DNA from: Mongoliibacter ruber
GTDB lineage: Bacteria > Bacteroidota > Bacteroidia > Cytophagales > Cyclobacteriaceae
Reading direction: 5' to 3'
Assembly: GCF_003003005.1 (NCBI RefSeq)
Contig: NZ_PVTR01000007.1
Span: forward strand, 124,001-188,000
Length of the DNA: 64,000 nucleotides
The notes under the pieces are model-generated. The model searched no databases. It was not told where the DNA came from and saw only the letters and a program-made list of their open reading frames with translations. Positions within the stretch are counted from its first letter, which is position 1. Each line of letters begins with the position of its first letter. Positions 25,634-34,262 of this stretch are shown one piece after another. Both the position numbers and the translations under genes were made by a program.

Positions 25634-26824
25634 ATGAAGAACAAAGAATTGCAGTCGAAACAAAATGGGACTAAGGCAGTATGGGCAGGTCAAAGTGAAT
25701 TGTTTTTTCATGGGGCAACCCAAGTGCCCATCGTAAACAGTGTGACATTTGGTTATGAAAACGTGGATGACTGGTTTGATGTAGCAATAGGTAAAAAAGA
25801 AGGACATATCTACAGCAGAAATACCAATCCAACGGTTGCGGTTTTTGAGGAAAAGGTAAGGGCGCTGGAAAATGCCGAGGCAGCGACCAGTTTTTCTACT
25901 GGTATGGCAGGCATCAGCAATACTTTATACACGCTTTTAAATCAAGGGGATAGAGTAGTTTCCATTAAGGACACATATGGCGGTACCAGCATCATTTTTT
26001 TAGAGTTTATGCCCAAAAAAGGGATCGAAGTAAGCCTTTGTGAAACGACTGACCACGATGAAATAGAAGCTGAGGTCAGAAAAGGATGTACAGTACTTTA
26101 TCTCGAAACACCCACAAATCCCACCTTGAAAGTTTTGGATCTGAAGCGTTTGATTCGAGTCGCCCATGAGGTAGGTGCCATAGTAGTGGTGGACAATACC
26201 TTTGCCACACCGATCAACCAGCAACCACTGGCATTGGGAGCAGATTTGGTGCTGCACAGTGCCACAAAATATCTGGGAGGACATTCCGATGCTATGGGTG
26301 GTGTGGTCTGTGGGCGTAAGGACCTGATTGACCAAATTTTTCATTACAGAGAAATAAATGGTGCCACGCTTCACGCCAACACGGCCTATATGCTGTTGAG
26401 GGGGATCAAAACTTTAGAATTAAGGGTCTTGCGCCAAAATGAAAATGCCATGAAATTGTCAGCATACCTTCAGGATCACCCAAAAGTGGATGCAGTTTTT
26501 TATCCAGGCCTGGAATCCCATCCAAGTCATGAAATTGCCAAAGGACAAATGACAGGCTTTGGGGGTGTACTTGCCTTTTCATTAAAAGGGGATTTCGAAA
26601 ATGTAAAAATATTTTTGAACAACTTGGAATTGGCTCACTTGGCCGCAAGTTTAGGTTCGGTAGGGACCTTAATAGGACCTCCAAAGGTGACCAGTCACGT
26701 GGAGGCAACAGAAGAAGAGAGAAAACAATTGGGAATACCTGAAAGTCTGATCCGCTGCGCCGTAGGCATTGAAAACATTGTAGATATCATTGCTGATTTC
26801 GATCAGGCGCTTTCTAAGGTTTAA
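25634..26824 (+). CDS. cystathionine gamma-synthase/lyase-family PLP enzyme
   Basis: 396 residues, full length. 'IYSRNTNPTVAVFEEKVRALE' and 'FSTGMAGISNTLYTLL' are N-terminal family blocks, 'YLETPTNPTLKV' and 'VVDNTFATP' bind the cofactor, and the PLP lysine is in 'HSATKYLGGHSDAMGG'. The family covers cystathionine gamma-synthase, beta/gamma-lyase, methionine gamma-lyase and O-acetylhomoserine sulfhydrylase; residues seen do not separate them, so no gene symbol is given. It probably acts with the long relative upstream in transsulfuration or methionine metabolism. Confidence 0.9.
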   Translation: MKNKELQSKQNGTKAVWAGQSELFFHGATQVPIVNSVTFGYENVDDWFDVAIGKKEGHIYSRNTNPTVAVFEEKVRALENAEAATSFSTGMAGISNTLYTLLNQGDRVVSIKDTYGGTSIIFLEFMPKKGIEVSLCETTDHDEIEAEVRKGCTVLYLETPTNPTLKVLDLKRLIRVAHEVGAIVVVDNTFATPINQQPLALGADLVLHSATKYLGGHSDAMGGVVCGRKDLIDQIFHYREINGATLHANTAYMLLRGIKTLELRVLRQNENAMKLSAYLQDHPKVDAVFYPGLESHPSHEIAKGQMTGFGGVLAFSLKGDFENVKIFLNNLELAHLAASLGSVGTLIGPPKVTSHVEATEEERKQLGIPESLIRCAVGIENIVDIIADFDQALSKV

Positions 26825-27072
26825 GATTTTAATTGTGATAGTAGTCATCGGTTTACTTTGGTAGCTGGTATTTTAGTAGGACTGAATAAGATTCGATTAC
26901 CTGAAAGCCAAATTAAAGGAAGAAGGTAGTCAAGTGGTTAGTGTCACTACCCAGTTGATAATTCTTGCAGGATGATGCCCTAACCAACCAGATTGATAGT
27001 AGAAAAAAGTATTTGAAAGGAATTGGTTGTTCATACTATTATGAGGAAAACAACTTAATTAATATCGTAATA
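26825..27072. other. spacer without a recognised feature
   Basis: AT-rich, no open frame with family resemblance, no strong hairpin. It leads into repeat copy B. Confidence 0.4.
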
Positions 27073-27121
27073 TCCAGCGTATTTTGTTTTATCTGCCTAG
27101 GATTTTTAGAAGATTAGTTAT
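27073..27121 (+). repeat. orphan-gene upstream repeat, copy B
   Basis: 'ccagcgtattttgtttta', 'cctaggatttttaga' and 'agattagttat' in the same order as copies A and C. It ends about 58 bases before the start at 27179. Confidence 0.7.
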
Positions 27122-27178
27122 CAAAACCCTCAATATTTCAGTTAGAAATAGATAGGTGAAAAACGTAAAAAAAATCAT

Positions 27179-27730
27179 TTGGACAAGAAAGAATTCCTGA
27201 GGCAAATTCAAAGGCGAGTTGCACAAACAGCAGTTGGACCATCAGCAATTAGAAATCAAGGTGCAAGCGGGCTGGTAGAAATAAGCCGTACATATTTTGA
27301 AAAAACAATTGACTTGAAAGAGTTCAGAAATAAGCTGACATCAAGAAATTACATCCTCTTCCTGGACGACTTATCGAACGACCTTAAAAGTAAATTTCCT
27401 AAAGGCGGACAAAATTGGGGTGCAGCAAGGAAAGGACTGAACCTCTTCTTTAGAGATGTTGTGTACAATAAATATTTAGCTGACCATTTAGAAATACCGA
27501 CTGACTTAAAAGATAACTTTGATACTATAAGACAACTGGAAGTTCCGCTAGACAGAGATGTTGCGACAAGTCTGACAAGAATTTATGACGACTTACCAAA
27601 ATGGACTACAATAAAGGAATTGAATTCTAGACTTAGTAAAATTTACCAAGACAAGGCATTGTTGCATTCAGACAGAAAAGGAATAGCTAGAATTCACCTC
27701 GATTTAGTATTTTGGAGAAGTGGCAAGTAA
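27179..27730 (+). CDS. conserved soluble protein of unknown function
   Basis: 183 residues, no signal or membrane segment, basic and helical. 'RNQGASGLVEISRTYF', 'GGQNWGAARKGLNLFFRDVVYN', 'LEVPLDRDVA' and the C-terminal 'GIARIHLDLVFWR' look like conserved blocks of a bacterial family that I believe is widespread but uncharacterised. The start is a TTG at 27179; no ATG is available nearby in frame without losing the first block. It lies alone behind repeat copy B. Confidence 0.6.
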   Translation: MDKKEFLRQIQRRVAQTAVGPSAIRNQGASGLVEISRTYFEKTIDLKEFRNKLTSRNYILFLDDLSNDLKSKFPKGGQNWGAARKGLNLFFRDVVYNKYLADHLEIPTDLKDNFDTIRQLEVPLDRDVATSLTRIYDDLPKWTTIKELNSRLSKIYQDKALLHSDRKGIARIHLDLVFWRSGK

Positions 27731-27853
27731 TCGTCCAGAAAACGAAAAATTTGCATTCCTAAATAAAAGATTTTTTAGGATTGAAAGAAAATTTTCTGGA
27801 ATGCTTGTACTGACTTGCCTTATGTGAATTTGTAAATAAATACTAAGATGTAT

Positions 27854-27905
27854 TTCCTGCGTTTTTTGTTTTTTTGGTATAGGATTTTTAGGAGATTAGT
27901 TATAT
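27854..27905 (+). repeat. orphan-gene upstream repeat, copy C
   Basis: 'tcctgcgttttttgttttttt', 'ataggatttttagga' and 'gattagttatat'. Same order as copies A and B; it ends about 100 bases before the ATG at 28007. Confidence 0.7.
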
Positions 27906-28006
27906 GTTTAGTTGGAAATTTAAACAATACTGTTGATTTAAGCCTAAATTGAGTAGGTATGAACAGGTGTTGTTGACATTCATGTATTTACTTTAAGAAA
28001 AAGAAA

Positions 28007-28795
28007 ATGAAAGTAATCAAAAAAGAATCTCCAATTTACAACAGAAGAATTATTCTTATCGATGACGAAACTAAGAACCCCAAAATAAATTGGAAGCAAA
28101 TTGGCAATGACATGCTTTCTGGTGGAGACATAAAAGTTGCATACAAGTCCTTAAAATTTTCTGAAAATTATTTATTTGGCGCAACAGGCTTTGGGGAAAT
28201 CGAATATTGTAACAATAATTTTAAATTTCCTCCGCAACATCCACAAAGAGGGACTGTTTATGCTTGTCCTGATTATGAGTCAGATTATTACCTCCCTATT
28301 TCAAGTTTTCATCAACATTTACTTCAATTGAAGGAATGTGCTTTTATAGAAATGTGCGCGCATTTAGGGGCTAAAGAAATCTTATTGATTGAAGAAATTG
28401 AAAATGATATAAAAATAAAAATTGATACAAAAGTGGAAAATATTCCTTCTCAATATGGAAGTATATCTCAAGATTTAAGCACAGCATATGAAAAAAACTT
28501 ATCATTAAGTGGAGGGAAAAGCTTTTTTTTTCCAAAACCAATTAAACAAAATTCGACTCCATATAAAAGTAAATGGATTGAGACAGAACCTACTTGGAGA
28601 ACTTTGCAGAAAGTTAGACTTGAAAATAAAGTTATTGAATACTCTGCTGATTTTAAATATACAGACGATATGGGAATTACCGGTGCTTTAGCAAGCAAGC
28701 TTAGCAAAATAGGATTTAATATTGGAGGAAGTTTTAAGAAGATTAAAAAAGTAGAACGAAAATACAAGGTTCTTTTTTGGGAGAGTTTAGAATAA
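28007..28795 (+). CDS. orphan protein of unknown function
   Basis: 262 residues, soluble, no signal peptide. No family is recognised. The N-terminal half has 'DYYLPISSFHQHLLQLKECAFIEM', the middle 'GAKEILLIEEIENDIKIKID', and the C-terminus a Gly/Lys-rich 'ALASKLSKIGFNIGGSFKK'. Low GC and AAA/TTT-rich codon use fit the accessory character of the stretch. It stands alone behind repeat copy C. Confidence 0.5.
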   Translation: MKVIKKESPIYNRRIILIDDETKNPKINWKQIGNDMLSGGDIKVAYKSLKFSENYLFGATGFGEIEYCNNNFKFPPQHPQRGTVYACPDYESDYYLPISSFHQHLLQLKECAFIEMCAHLGAKEILLIEEIENDIKIKIDTKVENIPSQYGSISQDLSTAYEKNLSLSGGKSFFFPKPIKQNSTPYKSKWIETEPTWRTLQKVRLENKVIEYSADFKYTDDMGITGALASKLSKIGFNIGGSFKKIKKVERKYKVLFWESLE

Positions 28796-28948
28796 TATAA
28801 AATTGAAAAAAACTTTACGAAAAACAATTAAGCGATTTGCAAAAGCTGGGAGTTCGTGCTTCTATGACAGATAAGTTTTACATCCAAATTCTAAACGCAT
28901 ATTGAGGTTCAGTATTAAAATCTCCGCCTAAATAGATACGAAACTTTG
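28796..28948. other. spacer with the shared 'cttctatga' motif
   Basis: No gene seen; see the matching motif at 20923. Confidence 0.3.
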
Positions 28949-29060
28949 ATGTTCATTTAAAGAACTTTTAGCGGATGATACAGTGGAAAAAACTTCTGCG
29001 AGATTGGCAGAATTGCGAGAATAAGGTTATAGAGTGGTAGAAGACAAAAAATTGAATTAG
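28949..29060 (+). pseudogene. remnant of a small winged-helix DNA-binding protein
   Basis: One frame reads FKELLADDTVEKTSARLAEL, then RE, an in-frame TAA, then GYRVVEDKKLN and a stop. The pattern 'SARLAELR-x-GYRV' is the end of small helix-turn-helix proteins (usually 'ARIxELRkxGYxI'). The stop inside the conserved block and the lack of a start suggest a decayed fragment. Confidence 0.35.
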
Positions 29061-29094
29061 CTCAAAAACTTAAGCTGCGAGAAACTTGAAGACA

Positions 29095-29670
29095 ATGATA
29101 TACGAAATTGATACAGAATTGGGATTTGGAAGATACAGAAAATTGACCATTCAAGAAGTATATCAAGGAACGTTACAGATCAATAAATACTTAATAAGAG
29201 ATTATTTAAATCATATTTTAAACTCGAAAGATTTTATTGAATGGGGATTTTTTGAAAAAAGTGAATTTATCGAAGGTTTTGATTTTCGAGATGAAAAAAT
29301 TCGGGTAATTGGAGAAATCTTAAATCATGATAAAGCCTTGGGCCCTCAAAACCAAGTTTTTATAGGTAACATAGAAAAGGAACTTCGTGGCTATATCAAT
29401 CAGCATTTCCAAAAGAATTTTTTAGGAATTCTTACCGACATAAGTAGATTTAACGATATATTAAAATCACCGATTCCGATTGGTGGCGCTCCAGACTATC
29501 TAAAATGGTGTGAACAGAACGTGGATGACTTTAAATTATCAGTGAAATGCAAAAATAAATTATCTAAAATGAGCTATGCTAAATTAGTTGGAATGGATAT
29601 AATGTACATTGGAAATGAGACATATGAATACATACCTAAATTTGAAGTGATACCGTATGACTGGAGCTAA
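29095..29670 (+). CDS. orphan protein of unknown function
   Basis: 191 residues from the ATG at 29095; a TTG nine bases upstream is less likely. Soluble, no recognised motif: 'YEIDTELGFGRYRKLTIQEVY', 'DYLKWCEQNVDDF', 'CKNKLSKMSYAKLVGM'. AT-rich like its neighbours. It precedes the restriction operon by 119 bases on the same strand but no coupling is visible. Confidence 0.5.
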   Translation: MIYEIDTELGFGRYRKLTIQEVYQGTLQINKYLIRDYLNHILNSKDFIEWGFFEKSEFIEGFDFRDEKIRVIGEILNHDKALGPQNQVFIGNIEKELRGYINQHFQKNFLGILTDISRFNDILKSPIPIGGAPDYLKWCEQNVDDFKLSVKCKNKLSKMSYAKLVGMDIMYIGNETYEYIPKFEVIPYDWS

Positions 29671-29789
29671 AGACCCATCCAAAACCAAACGTCATGAAAT
29701 TTTTCTTCCATAAAGACATTAAAGAAAAAACCTACCCTCTATAACTGAAAAGCCATTTTTTGGTATCTTACCGACGTACCTCCAATAAT

Positions 29790-32540
29790 ATGACTCAAAA
29801 CAATAACCAAAACCCTGAACAAATAGCACGAGACCGCATCGATCAAAAGTTGCGTCTTGCTGGGTGGGTTATTCAGGATAAGTCTAAAATTGATTTTAGT
29901 GCTGCAACCGGAATTGCTGTAAAAGAATACCAAACCGAAGTTGGGCCTGCTGATTATGTGCTTTTCGTTGATAGAAAGCCAGTGGGAGTAATCGAAGCCA
30001 AAAAAGAGGAAGAAGGTCAAAACCTTTCTGTTGTAGAAGAACAGTCCGGAACTTATGCCGCCAGTAAGTTGAAGTATTTCAACAATGAACCTCTCCCGTT
30101 TATTTATGAATCTACTGGTGTGATCACACGATTCACCAATACACGCGACCCAAAACCTCGAGCGAAAAACCTCTTTTCATTTCATCGCCCGGAATCGATT
30201 AAGCAACAGCTAAAAGATGATAAAACACTAAGGGGAAGATTATTTAATTTTCCCGTATTGGACAAAGGGACACTGAGAGATTGTCAATTCTCAGCCATTA
30301 AAAATCTGGAGGTTTCTTTTGAGGAAAACAGACCAAGAGCCTTGATTCAGATGGCAACCGGAGCAGGCAAAACTTTTACGGCCATTTCATCTATTTACCG
30401 CTTGCTGGAGTATGGAAATGCTCAACGCATTTTATTCTTGGTTGATACCAAAAACCTGGGCGAACAAGCAGAGCAGGAATTTATGGCTTTTATTCCACCT
30501 GGAGAGAACAGAACATTTACAGAGTTATACACGGTACAGCGTTTGACTTCCTCTTTCGTGAATCCTGACGCCCATGTGTGTATCAGTACAATCCAGCGCT
30601 TGTACTCAATTTTGAAGGGTGAAGAATTAGATGAAAAAGCGGAAGAGGAAAACCCGAATGAAAAAGGTTGGGTTCCTAAAGAACCGCTTCCTGTAGTGTA
30701 CAATGAGAAAATTCCCGTGGAGTTCTTTGACTTCATCATCATTGATGAGTGTCACCGCTCTATTTACAATTTGTGGCGTCAGGTTTTGGAATACTTTGAT
30801 TCCTTCTTGATTGGCCTTACGGCTACACCTGACAAACGCACCTTTGGTTTCTTTAATGAAAATGTGGTGAGCGAATACACCCACGAAGATGCTGTGGCGG
30901 ATGGTGTAAACGTGACCTATGACACGTATTTGATTGAAACCAAAATCACCAAAGAAGGGGCAAAAATTGAAGCCAAAGAATTTGTTGATAAACGGGAAAA
31001 ACTGAGCAGACGCAAACGATGGGAACAGTTGGATGAAGAAGTGGCCTACACTTCCAATCAATTGGACAAAGACATTGTCAACCTAAGTCAAATCAGAAAT
31101 GTCATCAAGGCATTTAAAAATAAACTTCCTGAAATATTTCCTGGAAGAAAGGAAGTACCGAAAACACTGATTTTTGCCAAGACTGATAGCCATGCGGATG
31201 ATATCATCAATATCGTAAGGGAAGAATTTGGCGAAGGCAACAGCTTTTGTAAGAAAATCACCTATCAGACGGATGACAACCCCAAGACGGTTTTGTCTTC
31301 CTTTAGAAATGACTACTATCCCCGCATAGCGGTTACGGTGGATATGATTGCTACTGGTACAGATGTAAAGCCTTTGGAATGCCTGATTTTTATGCGGAAT
31401 GTAAAATCCAAAGGCTACTTTGAGCAGATGAAAGGGCGTGGTACCCGCACCATCAAACTGGAAGACTTGAAGAAAGTAACACCTTCTGCCATTGCCACCA
31501 AAGACCATTTTGTAATTGTAGATGCGGTTGGGGTCATGCAAACCACCAAAACCGACAGCCGTCCGCTGGAGCGCAAACGAGGGGTGGCACTTAAAGACCT
31601 GATGTATCATGCCATGATGGGCAATGTGGATGAGGATTTGTTTACTTCCCTTGCCGGAAGGTTGGGGCGAATTGAAAAGCAAATTACCCCTGACGAAAAA
31701 GCCAAGTTTCAGGAATTGGCCAAAGGCAAGTCCATCCATCAAATGACCAAAGATTTGCTTGGGGTATTTGACCCTGACAAGGTACAGGATTTCGCCATTG
31801 CCAAATTTGGACATCCAACCCCTGCTCAAGTAGATGAAGCTCAGGAGGAACTGGCCAAACAAGCTACTTTGCCGATTACGGGCGAGTTGATTGACTATGT
31901 GGACAATGTGCGCAAGTCGCTGGAACAGATTATTGATGTAGTGAATATTGATGAACTGGAGTTTGCAGGCTGGGATACGCAGGCACAAGAAAAAGCCGCT
32001 GAACTGGTAACAGATTTCAAAACCTACATTGAAACCCACAAAGACGAAATTTTGGCGTTAAGTTGGTTTTATTCTCAACCCTATCAGCGAAAAGAACTTA
32101 CCTATAAAATGGTGAAGGAGTTGCTGGAAAAACTCAAAGCCGACAAACCCACATTAGCACCCCTGCGCATTTGGCAAGCTTATGAGCATATGGATGGTTT
32201 AGAAAGAAGCCAACCGCTCAATGAAATGATTGCCCTGGTGAGTTTGATCCGAAGGGTGATGGGTCTGGACGAGCAATTAACCCCCTACAACAAAGTGGTG
32301 GACAAGCGCTTTCAGGATTGGGTATTCCGCAAGCAGGCCGGTATGTTAAAATACACCGAAGAACAAATGAACTGGCTCCGCATGATGAAAGAGCATATTG
32401 CCACTTCCTTCCACATAGAAAAAGACGATTTGGACTACAGCCCTTTTGATACGAAAGGCGGCATGATGAAAATGTGGAATCTTTTTGGAGACGGCATGGA
32501 AGAAATTATTGATGAACTGAATAAAGAATTGGTAGCGTAG
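29790..32540 (+). CDS. hsdR: type I restriction endonuclease subunit R
   Basis: 916 residues from the ATG at 29790 (an upstream TTG at 29760 would add ten residues without similarity). The N-terminal nuclease domain shows a PD-(D/E)XK pattern with Asp55 and Glu69-x-Lys71 in 'GVIEAKKEEEGQ'. The translocase has Walker A 'MATGAGKTFTA' (about 188-198), DEAD-like 'IIDECHRSIYN' (Asp319), and later helicase motifs 'GLTATPDKRT' and 'QMKGRGTRTIK'. It cleaves DNA far from the recognition site after ATP-driven translocation. It is the first gene of the island, directly abutting hsdS; hsdM is seven genes downstream, which is unusual. Confidence 0.95.
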   Translation: MTQNNNQNPEQIARDRIDQKLRLAGWVIQDKSKIDFSAATGIAVKEYQTEVGPADYVLFVDRKPVGVIEAKKEEEGQNLSVVEEQSGTYAASKLKYFNNEPLPFIYESTGVITRFTNTRDPKPRAKNLFSFHRPESIKQQLKDDKTLRGRLFNFPVLDKGTLRDCQFSAIKNLEVSFEENRPRALIQMATGAGKTFTAISSIYRLLEYGNAQRILFLVDTKNLGEQAEQEFMAFIPPGENRTFTELYTVQRLTSSFVNPDAHVCISTIQRLYSILKGEELDEKAEEENPNEKGWVPKEPLPVVYNEKIPVEFFDFIIIDECHRSIYNLWRQVLEYFDSFLIGLTATPDKRTFGFFNENVVSEYTHEDAVADGVNVTYDTYLIETKITKEGAKIEAKEFVDKREKLSRRKRWEQLDEEVAYTSNQLDKDIVNLSQIRNVIKAFKNKLPEIFPGRKEVPKTLIFAKTDSHADDIINIVREEFGEGNSFCKKITYQTDDNPKTVLSSFRNDYYPRIAVTVDMIATGTDVKPLECLIFMRNVKSKGYFEQMKGRGTRTIKLEDLKKVTPSAIATKDHFVIVDAVGVMQTTKTDSRPLERKRGVALKDLMYHAMMGNVDEDLFTSLAGRLGRIEKQITPDEKAKFQELAKGKSIHQMTKDLLGVFDPDKVQDFAIAKFGHPTPAQVDEAQEELAKQATLPITGELIDYVDNVRKSLEQIIDVVNIDELEFAGWDTQAQEKAAELVTDFKTYIETHKDEILALSWFYSQPYQRKELTYKMVKELLEKLKADKPTLAPLRIWQAYEHMDGLERSQPLNEMIALVSLIRRVMGLDEQLTPYNKVVDKRFQDWVFRKQAGMLKYTEEQMNWLRMMKEHIATSFHIEKDDLDYSPFDTKGGMMKMWNLFGDGMEEIIDELNKELVA

Positions 32541-34262
32541 ATGAGCAGAGATTATAATATACCCGATAGCTGGATTAAGACTTCAATTGAAGATGTTATT
32601 CTCTATCAAAAGGGAAAAAAGCCTAAAAAACTTGAACCAATTGAGTTTGAAAATTCAGTTCCATATTTAGATATCAAAGCTTTTGAGAAAAAAGAAATAC
32701 GGCAATATGCAGACACGGAATCATCTCAAATCATTGACGAACAAGATGTTGTAATGGTTTGGGATGGTGCTAGAAGCGGTTGGGTGTCAAAAGGAGTGAA
32801 TGGAGCTTTAGGTTCTACTATAGCTCGTTTTCGTCCTTTCGTATTCTCGCAGAAGTATCTTTATTATTTTCTAGATTCGCAATTTTCATATGTTAATTCG
32901 AATACAAAGGGAACTGGCATTCCACATGTTGATCCTCAAATTCTCTGGGGAATTGAGATGCCCCTTCCTCCCTTCAACGAACAACACCGTATCGTTTCCA
33001 AAATCGAAGAACTCTTCAGCGAGCTGGACAATGGGGTGTCCAATCTCAAATTGTCACAAAACCAATTGAAGGTCTATCGGCAGGCTTTGTTAAAACATGC
33101 CTTTGAAGGCAAACTCACCGAGCAATGGCGTAAAGAAAACAATCCCGAACCCGCAGAAAAACTGCTGGAACGCATCAAAGAAGAACGCCAAAAACTCCAA
33201 GAACAAGAAATCAAAGAATGGAAAGCGGCAGTAAAAGCTTGGGAGAAAGATGGGAAGATTGGGAGAAAGCCGGGGAAGCCGAAAGCATCTAGAGTTATAT
33301 CACAGATTCCAAACGAAAAGAAAGCTTTGCTCTCAGAACTCCCTGAAGGATGGAAATGGTCACAAAGTGGCAATTTGTTCTTATACGTAACAAGTGGCTC
33401 AAGGGGCTGGGCTGACTTCTATTCCGAATCTGGTTCTATCTTTATTAGGATTACTAATTTAAATTTTGACACCCTAGACTTAGACTTGAGGCCGGAAAAA
33501 ATCCAATTCGTGATTCCTCCAGATAATTCAGAAGGTGTCAGAACAAAAGTAAATGAGGGTGACTTTCTTTTTTCTATCACCGGGTATTTAGGGATGTTCG
33601 CTATTGCACCTAAATTAGATGATGCGTATGTAAATCAGCATGTAGCCTTAGTTAGACCTTCCAAATTAAATAACTTAAAATACTTGGGTTACTGGATAAT
33701 CGCTAAAAATGGCGGGTTTTACTTCTTAAATGAAAAGAATAAAGGAGCTGTAAAAGCAGGTTTGAATCTCAATGACATACTTGAATTTCCAATTCCAATA
33801 TGCTCGTTTGAAGAACAAAACATAATCTCCAATAGATTAGATTTTCAATTCTCTATCATTGACAATCTTGAAAAAACAATCGAATCAGGCCTGCAAAAAT
33901 CTGAAGCCCTTCGCCAATCCATTTTAAAGAAAGCCTTTGAAGGGAAATTGGTGCCCCAAGACCCGAATGACGAACCTGCTTCTGAACTACTTGAACGCAT
34001 ACAAGCAGAAAAGAAAAAGTACCTGGAAGAGCAGAAACAACAGAAGAAAAGAAAACCTAAAAATACAAAGAAGATGAGTAAAGAACTGAGCATTGAAGAA
34101 GTACTCAAAACTTCAGACAAACCTATGCTTGCCAAAGATGTATGGCAAAAAAGCAAGCACAAGGAGAATATCGAGGACTTTTACAAGGAGCTCAAAGACA
34201 TTCAGTCAAAAATAAAGGAAGTAAAAAAAGGTACCGAATCATTTTTAAGCTTGGCTAAATGA
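32541..34262 (+). CDS. hsdS: type I restriction-modification specificity subunit
   Basis: 573 residues. Two target-recognition domains, each followed by the helical spacer: 'MPLPPFNEQHRIVSKIEELFSELD' region and 'EFPIPICSFEEQNIISNRL', with 'ALLKHAFEGKLTEQWRKEN' and 'SILKKAFEGKLVPQDP' as the repeated ends. It decides the DNA sequence that the complex methylates or cuts. It is longer than most HsdS: after the second repeat come a Lys-rich linker and about 60 extra residues ('SIEEVLKTSDKPMLAKDVW...') that look like a small winged-helix or plug domain. The start touches the hsdR stop, and its stop overlaps the ATPase start by 4 bases. Confidence 0.92.
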   Translation: MSRDYNIPDSWIKTSIEDVILYQKGKKPKKLEPIEFENSVPYLDIKAFEKKEIRQYADTESSQIIDEQDVVMVWDGARSGWVSKGVNGALGSTIARFRPFVFSQKYLYYFLDSQFSYVNSNTKGTGIPHVDPQILWGIEMPLPPFNEQHRIVSKIEELFSELDNGVSNLKLSQNQLKVYRQALLKHAFEGKLTEQWRKENNPEPAEKLLERIKEERQKLQEQEIKEWKAAVKAWEKDGKIGRKPGKPKASRVISQIPNEKKALLSELPEGWKWSQSGNLFLYVTSGSRGWADFYSESGSIFIRITNLNFDTLDLDLRPEKIQFVIPPDNSEGVRTKVNEGDFLFSITGYLGMFAIAPKLDDAYVNQHVALVRPSKLNNLKYLGYWIIAKNGGFYFLNEKNKGAVKAGLNLNDILEFPIPICSFEEQNIISNRLDFQFSIIDNLEKTIESGLQKSEALRQSILKKAFEGKLVPQDPNDEPASELLERIQAEKKKYLEEQKQQKKRKPKNTKKMSKELSIEEVLKTSDKPMLAKDVWQKSKHKENIEDFYKELKDIQSKIKEVKKGTESFLSLAK

